From an uncultured Prevotella sp. (GTDB lineage Bacteria; Bacteroidota; Bacteroidia; Bacteroidales; Bacteroidaceae), in contig CAKPST010000001.1 of NCBI GenBank assembly GCA_934183355.1, positions 7,428-71,427 on the forward strand: a DNA stretch of 64,000 bases, written 5' to 3'. A program made the position numbers and the translations under genes. Below are positions 55,136-63,947 of the stretch, piece after piece; position 1 is the first letter of the stretch, and each line of letters begins with the position of its first letter. The notes under the pieces were generated by a model. The model saw only the letters and a list, made by a program, of their open reading frames with translations. It ran no database searches and was not told the origin of the DNA.

Positions 55136-56068
55136 ATGATATTTTTCAGGAAAATGAGACAGCAATCAGCAGAAATGTCAGCAGGCAAACGTGAGAGCCG
55201 CATCTACAGGGTGACGCTATATGGAGCAGTTGCCAATGTGATATTGTGCGCCGCCAAACTTGTGGCGGGAGTGATGGGACGCAGTTCGGCAATGGTGGCA
55301 GACGGTGTACACTCGTTGAGTGACCTTGTCACCGACATAATAGTGATAGCATTTGTGCGCATTTCGAGCAAACCACAGGACAGAGGACATGAGTATGGTC
55401 ACGGCAAGTATGAGACTCTGGCTACTACCATCATCGGACTGATGCTCCTGGCAGTGGGTATAGGCATAATGTGGAACAGCATCACACAGATTTGGGCATG
55501 CTTGAACGGCGAGACATTGCAGTCGCCAGGGTGGATAGCCTTTGTGGCGGCGCTGGTGTCGATAGTTGTCAAGGAGGTGCTCTTTCAGTATACACGCAGC
55601 GAGGGCATGAAGCTCGACTCACAGGCGGTGGTTGCCAACGCTTGGCATCATCGCAGCGACGCACTATCGTCGATAGGCACAGCCGTAGGCATCGGTGGTG
55701 CTCTGGTGATGGGGGCTAAGTGGACGGTGCTCGACCCGATAGCTGCACTTGTGGTGAGTCTGCTCATCATACATGCTGCCATAGAGCAGTTGCGCCCGAG
55801 TCTGGGCGAACTGGTGGACAACTCGTTGCCCGAACTGGTGGAGGAGCAGATAATACAGGCTATACTATCATGTCCAGGCGTGACCGACCCACACAATCTG
55901 CGCACACGCAAGATAGGCAATCGTGCGTCGATAGATGTGCATGTGCGCATGGACGGCAACATGACTCTGAACGAGGCGCACGACCGCACCACTGATGTGG
56001 AACGACGCATCAGGCAACTCATGGGCAAGGACACGTTTGTGATGGTGCATGTGGAGCCTAAGAAATAG
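55136..56068 (+). CDS. Cation diffusion facilitator (CDF) metal efflux protein
   Basis: 310 residues. Six membrane helices and a cytoplasmic C-terminal domain. Metal sites: ADGVHSLSDLVTDI in helix 2 and NAWHHRSDALSS in helix 5, the HxxxD layout common to Zn2+/Fe2+/Mn2+ exporters. The loop HEYGHGKYETLA is typical. The C-terminal domain (about 215-308; TFVMVHVEPKK) is the CDF dimerisation domain. The ATG at 55136 and an internal ATG at 55154 are both possible starts. thiD follows after 52 bp. Confidence 0.9.
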   Translation: MIFFRKMRQQSAEMSAGKRESRIYRVTLYGAVANVILCAAKLVAGVMGRSSAMVADGVHSLSDLVTDIIVIAFVRISSKPQDRGHEYGHGKYETLATTIIGLMLLAVGIGIMWNSITQIWACLNGETLQSPGWIAFVAALVSIVVKEVLFQYTRSEGMKLDSQAVVANAWHHRSDALSSIGTAVGIGGALVMGAKWTVLDPIAALVVSLLIIHAAIEQLRPSLGELVDNSLPELVEEQIIQAILSCPGVTDPHNLRTRKIGNRASIDVHVRMDGNMTLNEAHDRTTDVERRIRQLMGKDTFVMVHVEPKK

Positions 56069-56120
56069 AGTGGTGAAAAAAGTAATTACACATTATTAAA
56101 TATATACATTATTATATAAG

Positions 56121-56936
56121 ATGAAATATAAGTGTGCTTTGACCATCGCCGGAAGCGACAGCGTGGGCGGTGCCGGTATACAGGCAGACATCAAGACGAT
56201 GTCGGCATTGGGCGTGTATGCGGCTTCAGCCATAACAGCTGTGACTGTGCAGAACACGCTCGGAGTGTATGACATACAGGCACTGCGCCCAGAAATAGTG
56301 GGCGGACAGATACGTGCTGTGATGGACGACATCGCTCCGATGGCGGTGAAGATTGGTATGGTGAACGATGCTCAGACCATACATGCCATAGCCGAGGCGC
56401 TGGACGAGTATGAGGGAGTGCAGATAGTGGTAGACCCAGTAATGGTGTCGACAAGCGGATGTAGACTGATGCAGGACGACGCGCTGAACGTGTTTTGCAC
56501 CGAACTGATGCCATTGGCGGCATTGTTGACACCAAATGTGCCTGAGGCTGAGATTCTTGCCGGAATGAAAATAGACACGGTGGACGATATGGACAGCGCT
56601 GCTCTAAAGATATGCAGAGTTGCGGGATGCGACGTGCTGGTGAAGGGAGGCCATATAGACGGTGCCACTAAGACCGACATTCTGTATAGAGACGGTCGTC
56701 GCTCTGCCACATACGAGGCATCGACCGTGGACACTCGCAATACACATGGCACAGGATGCACCCTGTCGTCAGCCATAACAGCCCACTTGGCGCTCGGATA
56801 TGACATGGCAGAAGCAATAAGGTTTGCCAAGGACTATCTGCACAACGCGCTTGAGGCAGGCAAGGATGTGGAGATAGGCAAGGGACATGGTCCGGTAAAT
56901 CATTTCTATTCACCAAAAAGTTTGATAAAATACTAA
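56121..56936 (+). CDS. thiD: Hydroxymethylpyrimidine/phosphomethylpyrimidine kinase
   Basis: 271 residues, ribokinase fold. Motifs are LTIAGSDSVGGAGIQADIKT, SAITAVTVQNTLGVYD, VVDPVMVSTSGCRL, and the catalytic DTRNTHGTGCTLSSAI. It phosphorylates HMP and HMP-P for thiamine synthesis. thiE begins 2 bp after its stop. No TPP riboswitch elements are seen upstream. Confidence 0.95.
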   Translation: MKYKCALTIAGSDSVGGAGIQADIKTMSALGVYAASAITAVTVQNTLGVYDIQALRPEIVGGQIRAVMDDIAPMAVKIGMVNDAQTIHAIAEALDEYEGVQIVVDPVMVSTSGCRLMQDDALNVFCTELMPLAALLTPNVPEAEILAGMKIDTVDDMDSAALKICRVAGCDVLVKGGHIDGATKTDILYRDGRRSATYEASTVDTRNTHGTGCTLSSAITAHLALGYDMAEAIRFAKDYLHNALEAGKDVEIGKGHGPVNHFYSPKSLIKY

Positions 56937-56938
56937 AG

Positions 56939-57553
56939 ATGATACAGTTTATAACTCATGAAAATTCGCGCTACGGCTATGCCGACGGCGCACGATTGGC
57001 ACTTGAAGGCGGTTGTAGATGGATTCAGTTGCGCATGAAAGACGCTACTGACGATGACGTAAGACGTGTGGCTAAGGATGTTAAGGCACTATGCGATGAG
57101 TTTGGTGCTAAGTTCTTGCTCGACGACCGTGTGAATCTGGTGAAGGAGGTGGGCGCCGACGGAGTGCATCTCGGCAAAAACGACATGCCAGTGGATGAGG
57201 CGCGAGAGCTACTCGGAGCTGACTGCATAATAGGCGGGACGGCTAATACGTTTGAGGATATACAGCGACTATATCGTCAGGGAGCCAACTATATAGGATG
57301 CGGCCCCTTCAGATTCACTACTACTAAGAAGAATCTGTCGCCTGTATTAGGACTGGAAGGATATAGACAGCTGATAGCTCAGATGCACGAGGATGGCATC
57401 AATCTGCCCGTTGTGGCTATTGGAGGAATATTGGTGGAGGATGTTGCTGATGTGATGCAGACAGGTGTGACGGGAATAGCCATCAGTGGCGCTGTGCTCA
57501 ATGCCGAAAATCCAGTGGAAGAAATGAAGAAATTCATAACACTCACAACATAA
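56939..57553 (+). CDS. thiE: Thiamine phosphate synthase
   Basis: 204 residues, TIM barrel. It joins HMP-PP and thiazole phosphate. Motifs are WIQLRMKDATDDDV, FLLDDRVNLVKEVGADGVHL, YIGCGPFRFTTTKKN and the phosphate-binding VVAIGGILVEDV/GVTGIAISGA. Its stop is followed at once by five 7-bp repeats leading straight into the next start codon. Confidence 0.95.
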   Translation: MIQFITHENSRYGYADGARLALEGGCRWIQLRMKDATDDDVRRVAKDVKALCDEFGAKFLLDDRVNLVKEVGADGVHLGKNDMPVDEARELLGADCIIGGTANTFEDIQRLYRQGANYIGCGPFRFTTTKKNLSPVLGLEGYRQLIAQMHEDGINLPVVAIGGILVEDVADVMQTGVTGIAISGAVLNAENPVEEMKKFITLTT

Positions 57554-57586
57554 CTCTCAACTCCCAACTCTCAACTCTCAACTCTC
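57552..57586 (+). repeat. Five 7-bp tandem repeats filling the thiE-helicase gap
   Basis: AACTCTC, AACTCCC, then three AACTCTC units, from within the thiE stop codon right up to the helicase ATG at 57587. No purine-rich ribosome-binding site fits in this stretch. Confidence 0.85.
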
Positions 57587-60298
57587 ATGGCATCAAACTT
57601 CATTCCCGACCCTTGTCAGCAAGAAGTCATAACCGCATGTGGCGGATTCCACCTTGTGCTCGCTCCTCCGGGATGCGGCAAGACACAGATACTGACAGAG
57701 CGCATACGCCATGCCCATAACACAGAGGGCATAGCTTATGCCGACATGCTATGTCTGACATTCACCAACCGTGCAGCACGTGGCATGGAGGAGCGCATCG
57801 CCCATAACATCAGTGACGATGGGGTGGGCGATGTATTTGTGGGCAATGTGCATAGGTTTTGCTCTAAATTTCTATTCGCCAATTCGCTTGTGGCAGCCGA
57901 GTCGAGTGTCATCGACGAGGACGACGCTGTGTCTATACTGGCGAGATATGTGGGCGAGGACGAGTATGCCGTGCAGAACAACTACAGCAAACGCCGCGAA
58001 TACAGCGACATATTCCACCTACAAAGCATGATGCACCAAATCAGTAATGGACATCCTAAGGCTTTGCGCATGCACCCCGACTGCATCGACGGCAACGACA
58101 TTGCTGCCATGCAACGCATTTGTGAGGTGACAGGAAGGACGTTTGACGCTGCTGCTATGACCGATATCTACGAGAATGTGGACACTTATCGCGACATGAT
58201 GCAGTCGGACACGTGCGATTATGGCGACCGTCAGACCATCGCCCGACTGCTGCGCAAGATGTCGCTTGCACGTCAGTATGAGCTGTATAAGCACGACAAC
58301 CGTCTGCTCGACTTTCACGACTTGTTGCTAATGACATACGACGCACTCGAAGCCGATGCCGAGAGGACTGAATATAAACGCTATGCGTGGGTGCAGGTGG
58401 ACGAGGTGCAAGACCTTAATCCGCTGCAAATGGCTATAATCAAGTTGCTTACGGCGCGTCCATTCCACACGGTGATGTTTCTTGGCGACGAGCAGCAAGC
58501 TATATTCTCGTTTATGGGGGCAAAACTTGATGCCCTGTCGGCTCTGAAGGAGAAACCAGCGTGCCAACTTCATCATCTATCGGTGAATCATCGATCGCCT
58601 AAATATCTGCTCGACATATTCAATACGTATGCAGCAGAGGTGCTGAAGATTGACCCAGCGCTGCTGCCAGATGTGGGCAAGGATGCTCCGGAACGTCTTG
58701 TGGGCAATGAGCTAAGGCTGCTTTGCTCGGAAAACTACGACCAGGAGGTGCGCGACTGTGTGCAGTTTGCAGACATGTTGTGTCGCAATTTTCCTGAGTC
58801 GACGACGGCGCTTGTGGTGAATGCCAATCGAGATGCTGAGGACTTGAGTAGAGAACTGACGCTCCGTGGCATCAGTCATTTCAAGGTGTCGGGTACCGAC
58901 CTGTTCTCGCAACCCGACATCAAACTATTGATAGCCCATCTCGGAGTGCTCAACAATGAGTTTAGCTTCATGTCGTGGGCGAGATTGATGAAGGGACTGC
59001 GTGTGTATGAGAATAGCGCTGCTGCCCGCAACTTTGTGCGTGCGCTGTTTGACAGGGGCATAATGCCGTCTGACCTTCTGCGTTTTGACGACTCTACATA
59101 TCTACAAAACTTTGTGAGGTGTTATGAGAATGACACTATTGTGGTGTTTGATACGGAGACGACAGGACTTAATGTCTTTGAGGATGACATTCTGCAAATA
59201 GCTGCTGTGAAAATGCGTGGGGGAAAGGTGGTGCCTGGTTCGGAGCTGACGCTGTATATAGAGACAAAGAAGGAGATTCCTGCGATGCTCGGTGACATTG
59301 TGAACCCGATAGTGGAGGAACGAAAACATCATGAATTGCTGACTCATGCGGATGCACTAAGACAATTTATGACGTATGCAGAGGGTTGCACGCTGCTCGG
59401 ACATAATGCCGACTACGACTATCATATACTTGACTTCAATTTGCGACGTTATGCTCCTGAGTTGTCTATTGCCGAGAGTCATCCGTCGTATCTCGACTCG
59501 CTGAGGCTTGTCAGATTGCTGCATCCAGAGTTGAAGGAGCACAAACTGAAGTATCTGCTCGCTGTGCTTGGACTCGAAGGCACCAACTCGCATCTTGCTG
59601 ATGACGACGTGAATGCTACACGTGGGGTGGTGACACATTGTTATAATGTGGCGAAGACTAAGGTAGAGGCTCAGGTGGAGTTCTTAAAGGAGTCGCGTGT
59701 GAGACAGCGTGTGGAGACATTAAGGAGAAATTATAGGGATGTTTATCTCGCAGCTCTGTCACGATTGTATGAACGTGACGAGCAAGACATGCCTGCATTA
59801 GTGGCGGAAATTACACGATTCTACGACTATCTGTTGGAAGAAGGTCTGATATTAGATATAGACGGATTGCGATTTGTGATGGCTTATCTCAAGGGAGACA
59901 TGATAGACACGGCTGTGGAACCGTCTCTGTATGAGCAACTTTGCAATCATACGATGGAGATAAGCACACTAAAGGAGGCCGATTTGTGCGGCAGTCGAAG
60001 CATCAACGAGCGCATTTTTGTGACTACGATACACAAGGCTAAGGGTTTGGAGTTTGACAATGTGATAGTGTTTGACGCTGTGGATGGCAGAATGCCAAAT
60101 TATTATAGTCGCAACAATCCGCGTCTGCTTGCCGAAGATGCCCGTAAGTTCTATGTGGCTCTGTCGCGTGCCAAGCAGCGCCTATATGTGTCGCAGTGTA
60201 TACAGCGTTTCGACTATCACAATGTCACACACGATGTGCATCTGACACCGTTGATGAGGTCGATAGTGAAGTATTTCAAGGAGGAGAGGTTTTTCTGA
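57587..60298 (+). CDS. UvrD/PcrA-type SF1 helicase with an inserted DEDDh 3'-5' exonuclease domain
   Basis: 903 residues. Helicase motifs: Walker A APPGCGKTQ (Gly29-Thr33), CLTFTNRAARGMEER, Walker B VQVDEVQDLNPLQ (Asp272), GDEQQAIFSF, then after a long gap TTIHKAKGLEFDNVIVFDA (near 820) and ARKFYVALSRAKQRLY. Between them lies a DnaQ-like exonuclease (about 518-690): IVVFDTETTGLNVFEDDILQ (Asp522, Glu524), LLGHNADYDYHILDF, and a HLADDDVNATR end. The exonuclease lies where the 2B subdomain of a UvrD helicase would be. It probably unwinds and degrades DNA ends in repair. The combination is unusual. Confidence 0.88.
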   Translation: MASNFIPDPCQQEVITACGGFHLVLAPPGCGKTQILTERIRHAHNTEGIAYADMLCLTFTNRAARGMEERIAHNISDDGVGDVFVGNVHRFCSKFLFANSLVAAESSVIDEDDAVSILARYVGEDEYAVQNNYSKRREYSDIFHLQSMMHQISNGHPKALRMHPDCIDGNDIAAMQRICEVTGRTFDAAAMTDIYENVDTYRDMMQSDTCDYGDRQTIARLLRKMSLARQYELYKHDNRLLDFHDLLLMTYDALEADAERTEYKRYAWVQVDEVQDLNPLQMAIIKLLTARPFHTVMFLGDEQQAIFSFMGAKLDALSALKEKPACQLHHLSVNHRSPKYLLDIFNTYAAEVLKIDPALLPDVGKDAPERLVGNELRLLCSENYDQEVRDCVQFADMLCRNFPESTTALVVNANRDAEDLSRELTLRGISHFKVSGTDLFSQPDIKLLIAHLGVLNNEFSFMSWARLMKGLRVYENSAAARNFVRALFDRGIMPSDLLRFDDSTYLQNFVRCYENDTIVVFDTETTGLNVFEDDILQIAAVKMRGGKVVPGSELTLYIETKKEIPAMLGDIVNPIVEERKHHELLTHADALRQFMTYAEGCTLLGHNADYDYHILDFNLRRYAPELSIAESHPSYLDSLRLVRLLHPELKEHKLKYLLAVLGLEGTNSHLADDDVNATRGVVTHCYNVAKTKVEAQVEFLKESRVRQRVETLRRNYRDVYLAALSRLYERDEQDMPALVAEITRFYDYLLEEGLILDIDGLRFVMAYLKGDMIDTAVEPSLYEQLCNHTMEISTLKEADLCGSRSINERIFVTTIHKAKGLEFDNVIVFDAVDGRMPNYYSRNNPRLLAEDARKFYVALSRAKQRLYVSQCIQRFDYHNVTHDVHLTPLMRSIVKYFKEERFF

Positions 60299-60306
60299 AA
60301 ACAGAA

Positions 60307-60696
60307 TTACTTTTTGTTCTCCTTGTAGTATTTCAGTCCGCCCTTTACGTTCTGGATGAGTGCCTTAGATGAGAAAGTGGCGCCACTAACAGCGTCAACT
60401 TTCATTGTCGATGCTTCGTCAACAGATTTGCCGATGAATTTCTTTAGCAACTCTTCGGCACGTGCGAAATACTGTGGTGTCTCTTGGTTGGGCAACGACT
60501 CGATATTTGTGATTTTGCCACCCTTGATGTGTATAGTCACAGGAGTGTTGCCTTGAAAACCACGTGCCTTGACAATGGATGTAGTGTTGACTATGGCAGT
60601 GCCTTTACTGTATTTAATGGCGTTTTTGCTTATACCAGCACTTATAAGTACAAAGGCGGAAACAGCAACGGCAACGGATAATAATTTCTGTTTCAT
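60307..60696 (-). CDS. FMN-binding domain protein, secreted or membrane-anchored
   Basis: 129 residues. N-terminal hydrophobic signal (about 1-22) and one FMN_bind domain. The motif DAVSGATFSSKALIQ contains the SGATxS signature where FMN is covalently attached to Thr/Ser in Rnf/Nqr subunits and related extracytoplasmic flavoproteins. It would act as a small electron carrier outside the membrane. It lies 116 bp downstream of nadB on the same strand. The partner is unknown. Confidence 0.85.
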   Translation of the reverse strand: MKQKLLSVAVAVSAFVLISAGISKNAIKYSKGTAIVNTTSIVKARGFQGNTPVTIHIKGGKITNIESLPNQETPQYFARAEELLKKFIGKSVDEASTMKVDAVSGATFSSKALIQNVKGGLKYYKENKK

Positions 60697-60812
60697 AAAA
60701 AAGAATAATTAAAAAATGGGGAGTTAAAAAACTCTTAAACAGAAGCTTAGGGATAAGTGGGTGTGGCATCCCTGCCATACCCACTCAGCCTTAAAGCGTA
60801 TTATTCTTGATC

Positions 60813-62402
60813 TTATTTCTTGTCGTAAGCGTGCAACGGATAGTCGGTGGTGTAGTGCAGACCACGGCATTCCTTGCGTTCAATGGCTTGACGAGTAATA
60901 AGATAACCAACATTGATCATATTGCGAAGCTCGCAAATGTCGCGGCTTGCCTTAACACGTTTGAATAGAGCTTCGGTCTCTTCGTATAGTAAGTCGAGAC
61001 GATCCCAGGCTCGTTTCAAGCGCAGGTCGCTACGGACGATGCCAACATAGTTGGACATTATTTCGCCAACTTCTTTAATGCTCTGTGTGATGAGCACCTG
61101 CTCCTCGTTGGTCATTGTTCCCTCGTCGTTCCATTCTGGCACCTTTTCATTGAAATCGTATTCGTCGACGTGCTCCAAAGAGTGCTTAGCAGCTGCGTCG
61201 GCATAAACAACGGCTTCAATAAGCGAGTTGCTTGCCAAACGATTGCCACCATGCAGACCAGTGCATGAGCACTCGCCAATGGCATATAGGCGCTCGATAG
61301 ACGACTGACCATTCAGGTCGACCTTGATGCCACCGCACATGTAGTGGGCTGCCGGGCGCACGGGGATGTAGTCGGTAGTGATGTCGATGCCGATAGACTT
61401 GCACTTGAGGTAGATATTCGGGAAGTGCTTCTTAGTTTCCTCGGCATTCTTATGTGTCACATCAAGGCATACATGGTCGATGCCGTGAATCTTCATCTCC
61501 TTGTCGATGGCACGTGCCACGATGTCGCGAGGAGCGAGCGAGAGACGCTTGTCGTATTTCTCCATGAACGATTCGCCGTTGGGCAGACGCAGTATGCCAC
61601 CATAACCACGCATAGCCTCGGTGATGAGGAATGCAGGGTGGGTCTCACCGGGATGATAGAGGGCTGTAGGGTGGAACTGAACGAACTCCATATCCTTGAC
61701 AGTGCCCTTGGCACGATATACCATAGCTTCACCATCACCAGTAGCTATTACTGGGTTGGTAGTGGTCTGGTATACAGCACCGCAACCACCAGTACACATC
61801 AGTGTCACTTTGCTGAGATAGGTGTCCACCTTCTCGGTCTCGGGATTGAGCACGTAAGCTCCATAACAATTAATATAAGGTGTACGGCGTGTGACACGCG
61901 CTCCGAGATGGTGCTGTGTGATAATCTCTACGGCGAAATGGTTTTCCTTGACATCAATGTCGGGACAATTACGCACAGCCTCCATGAGGCCACGCTGTAT
62001 CTCGGCACCAGTGTCGTCGGCGTGGTGCAGAATGCGGAACTCAGAGTGTCCGCCCTCACGGTGAAGGTCAAACTCACCGTCTTCTTTACGGTCGAAGTTG
62101 ACACCCCAGTTGACAAGTTCATTAATCTGCTCTGGGGCATTGCGTACAACCTGCTCAACGGCGCGACGGTCGCTGATGAAGTCACCTGCAATCATAGTGT
62201 CCTCTATGTGCTTGTCGAAATTGTCGACTGCGAGATTAGTCACTGAGGCCACGCCACCCTGGGCAAACGAAGTGTTTGCCTCGTCGAGCGAAGTCTTGCA
62301 AATCATGCACACCTTACCTTTGTGTGCGCGGGCTACCTTAAGGGCGTAGCTCATGCCGGCTACTCCGGCGCCGATAATCAGAAAGTCGTATTTGAAAACC
62401 AT
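60813..62402 (-). CDS. nadB: L-aspartate oxidase
   Basis: 529 residues, flavoprotein of the succinate dehydrogenase/fumarate reductase family. FAD-binding IIGAGVAGMSYALKVA, then TSFAQGGVASVTN. Active-site HREGGHSEFRILHHADDTGA and FHPTALYHPGE, and GECSCTGLHGGNRLASNSLI. It oxidises aspartate to iminoaspartate for NAD synthesis; anaerobes use fumarate as acceptor. nadA and nadC are not in the window. A -7 TAAATTTG is at 62431-62438. Confidence 0.93.
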   Translation of the reverse strand: MVFKYDFLIIGAGVAGMSYALKVARAHKGKVCMICKTSLDEANTSFAQGGVASVTNLAVDNFDKHIEDTMIAGDFISDRRAVEQVVRNAPEQINELVNWGVNFDRKEDGEFDLHREGGHSEFRILHHADDTGAEIQRGLMEAVRNCPDIDVKENHFAVEIITQHHLGARVTRRTPYINCYGAYVLNPETEKVDTYLSKVTLMCTGGCGAVYQTTTNPVIATGDGEAMVYRAKGTVKDMEFVQFHPTALYHPGETHPAFLITEAMRGYGGILRLPNGESFMEKYDKRLSLAPRDIVARAIDKEMKIHGIDHVCLDVTHKNAEETKKHFPNIYLKCKSIGIDITTDYIPVRPAAHYMCGGIKVDLNGQSSIERLYAIGECSCTGLHGGNRLASNSLIEAVVYADAAAKHSLEHVDEYDFNEKVPEWNDEGTMTNEEQVLITQSIKEVGEIMSNYVGIVRSDLRLKRAWDRLDLLYEETEALFKRVKASRDICELRNMINVGYLITRQAIERKECRGLHYTTDYPLHAYDKK

Positions 62403-62430
62403 CTTTTCTGTATTTATTTCTTAGACGCTG

Positions 62431-62438
62431 CAAATTTA
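62431..62438 (-). promoter_or_regulatory. -7 element of nadB
   Basis: TAAATTTG on the minus strand, 29 bp before the start; no clear -33. Confidence 0.4.
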
Positions 62439-62536
62439 GAGAAAAAATCGAAGACTGTAAAAGGATATCTGCTTTTTTTCAGTATTTGTTACATATAAAT
62501 GTCTTAAATTGCAACAATATGATTATTGTATGTCCT

Positions 62537-63460
62537 CTACATTATTATATTGTCTGTCGGAATCTTTTCCCAAGAGAATTTGTTAATGAGGTCGTTGGGG
62601 GATGTAGGGGTGGCAGTCTGCTGTAGTCCGGCGGCATGTGCCAAGAGTCCTATTATTTCTTGTGGGCTATGAGTTGTACGCAGAGAAGCCATGTCGAGAC
62701 TACGATCACGTTTAGACAATCGTTGTTCCTGTTTGTTGCAGAGCAGTGGCAGGTGGATGAAGTGGGGTGGGGTGAAGTCTAATTGCTGTGCAAGATATAT
62801 CTGTTGGGGCGAGGAAAGAAGCAAGTCGTTGCCACGCACCACCTCATTGATACCCATAAGTGCATCGTCAACGACGACAGCAAGTTGATAAGCCCAAGCT
62901 CCATCCTTGCGGCGTACAATGAAGTCGCCACATTGGGTTGTAAGGTCGACTGTTTGTTTGCCATAATGTCCGTCTGTGAATGAGACAATACCTTCGCCTT
63001 CCTTAGGAACTATCATGCGTATTGCGGCGGGGCCAGCTTTTGTTCCTGGTTTTATATTGCGGCAAGTTCCTTTGTATACAACTCGTCCATCGCTCTCATG
63101 AGGAGCTTGAGTAGCGAGAATGTCGGCACGTGTGCAGTAGCATGGATATGTCATGTCTTTGTCTTTGAGCATATTAAGGTAATGCTCGTATATGTTACTG
63201 CGCTCGCTTTGGTAGTAGGGACCTTCATCCCAGTCGAGTCCAAGCCAGTGAAGGTCGTCCATTATCAGCTCTGCATATTCTTGTTTAGAGCGTTGCGGGT
63301 CGATATCTTCTATGCGCAATAGCCATGTGCCACCTTGTGATTTGGCTGAAAGCCACGACAATAAAGCACTGAATATGTTGCCAAGGTGCATTCGTCCAGT
63401 TGGTGACGGGGCGAAACGACCTTTGATTTTAGTATCTAATATTTGATTGTTAATTTCCAT
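62537..63460 (-). CDS. gluQ: Glutamyl-queuosine tRNA(Asp) synthetase
   Basis: 307 residues, a shortened glutamyl-tRNA synthetase lacking the anticodon-binding part. HIGH region is GRFAPSPTGRMHLGNIFSAL, the zinc-binding Cys pair is YPCYCTRADI with YKGTCR, and the KMSKS-like signature is QRLSKRDRSLD. It attaches glutamate to queuosine in tRNA-Asp. Length and missing C-terminus separate it from gltX. Perfect promoter at 63482-63513. Confidence 0.92.
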   Translation of the reverse strand: MEINNQILDTKIKGRFAPSPTGRMHLGNIFSALLSWLSAKSQGGTWLLRIEDIDPQRSKQEYAELIMDDLHWLGLDWDEGPYYQSERSNIYEHYLNMLKDKDMTYPCYCTRADILATQAPHESDGRVVYKGTCRNIKPGTKAGPAAIRMIVPKEGEGIVSFTDGHYGKQTVDLTTQCGDFIVRRKDGAWAYQLAVVVDDALMGINEVVRGNDLLLSSPQQIYLAQQLDFTPPHFIHLPLLCNKQEQRLSKRDRSLDMASLRTTHSPQEIIGLLAHAAGLQQTATPTSPNDLINKFSWEKIPTDNIIM

Positions 63461-63481
63461 CAGTTGTTTTTACATTTTGTG

Positions 63482-63513
63482 CAAAGGTATAAAAATGAAT
63501 CTTATAATCCAAA
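63482..63513 (-). promoter_or_regulatory. Promoter of gluQ
   Basis: Minus strand: TTTG (63513-63510), 20 bp, TACCTTTG (63489-63482). Confidence 0.7.
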
Positions 63514-63613
63514 TGTATAGTATATATTATAATGTGTACGTGCACAATATGTAAGTTAACTTGTAAATAGTTGTTAAAATATAAATAAATAATCAACTTT
63601 TTTCACTGGAAGT

Positions 63614-63644
63614 TTTGGAGTTATCGGAAAAATTTATACCTTTG
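63614..63644 (+). promoter_or_regulatory. Ribosomal RNA operon promoter
   Basis: TTTG (63614-63617), 19 bp, TACCTTTG (63637-63644), about 300 bp before the 16S start. The AT-rich sequence upstream could act as an UP-type element. Confidence 0.75.
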
Positions 63645-63651
63645 CATCCGC

Positions 63652-63947
63652 TTTCGAGAACGAACGAAACCTCAAGCAAAACGAGATTAGTTCGGAGTAA
63701 GAAGCGATAAAGAAAGAGTTCTTTGAAAGATTTACATAAGACAGATAAAGTAGTACAAGAAGCGAGAATGATGAAATATTCATTCTTGGGTAGAAGAAAA
63801 ACGAACCGTCAAGTTTGTTTGACTTTAAACTATAATTTGGAAGCTCGTTCTGAAACAGATACAAACAAATGCTACTCCGCAACGGCATAGAGAGGTCTAG
63901 TAAGGCTTAGAAAGGCTTAGTTGAAGAATAGCAGTAAAAGATATTTT
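63652..63947 (+). other. rRNA leader region
   Basis: About 300 nt of transcribed leader between promoter and 16S gene. It contains a TTCTTTGAAAGATTT segment (63719 on), like that seen in other Bacteroidales rrn leaders, possibly antitermination or processing signal. A direct AAGGCTTAG repeat lies near 63902-63920. No protein-coding gene; the 84-residue minus-strand frame here is not credible. Confidence 0.6.

Noticed and set aside
60756-60785. Terminator between nadB and the FMN-binding gene
   Set aside because: A 13-bp stem with one wobble is present, but no T-run follows on the minus strand. Left as an unassigned hairpin.
61344-62246. A 300-codon plus-strand frame opposite nadB
   Set aside because: Antisense to clear L-aspartate oxidase motifs; composition is typical of a shadow frame.
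63634-63888. 84-codon minus-strand frame
   Set aside because: It lies within the rRNA promoter and leader and is AT-driven.
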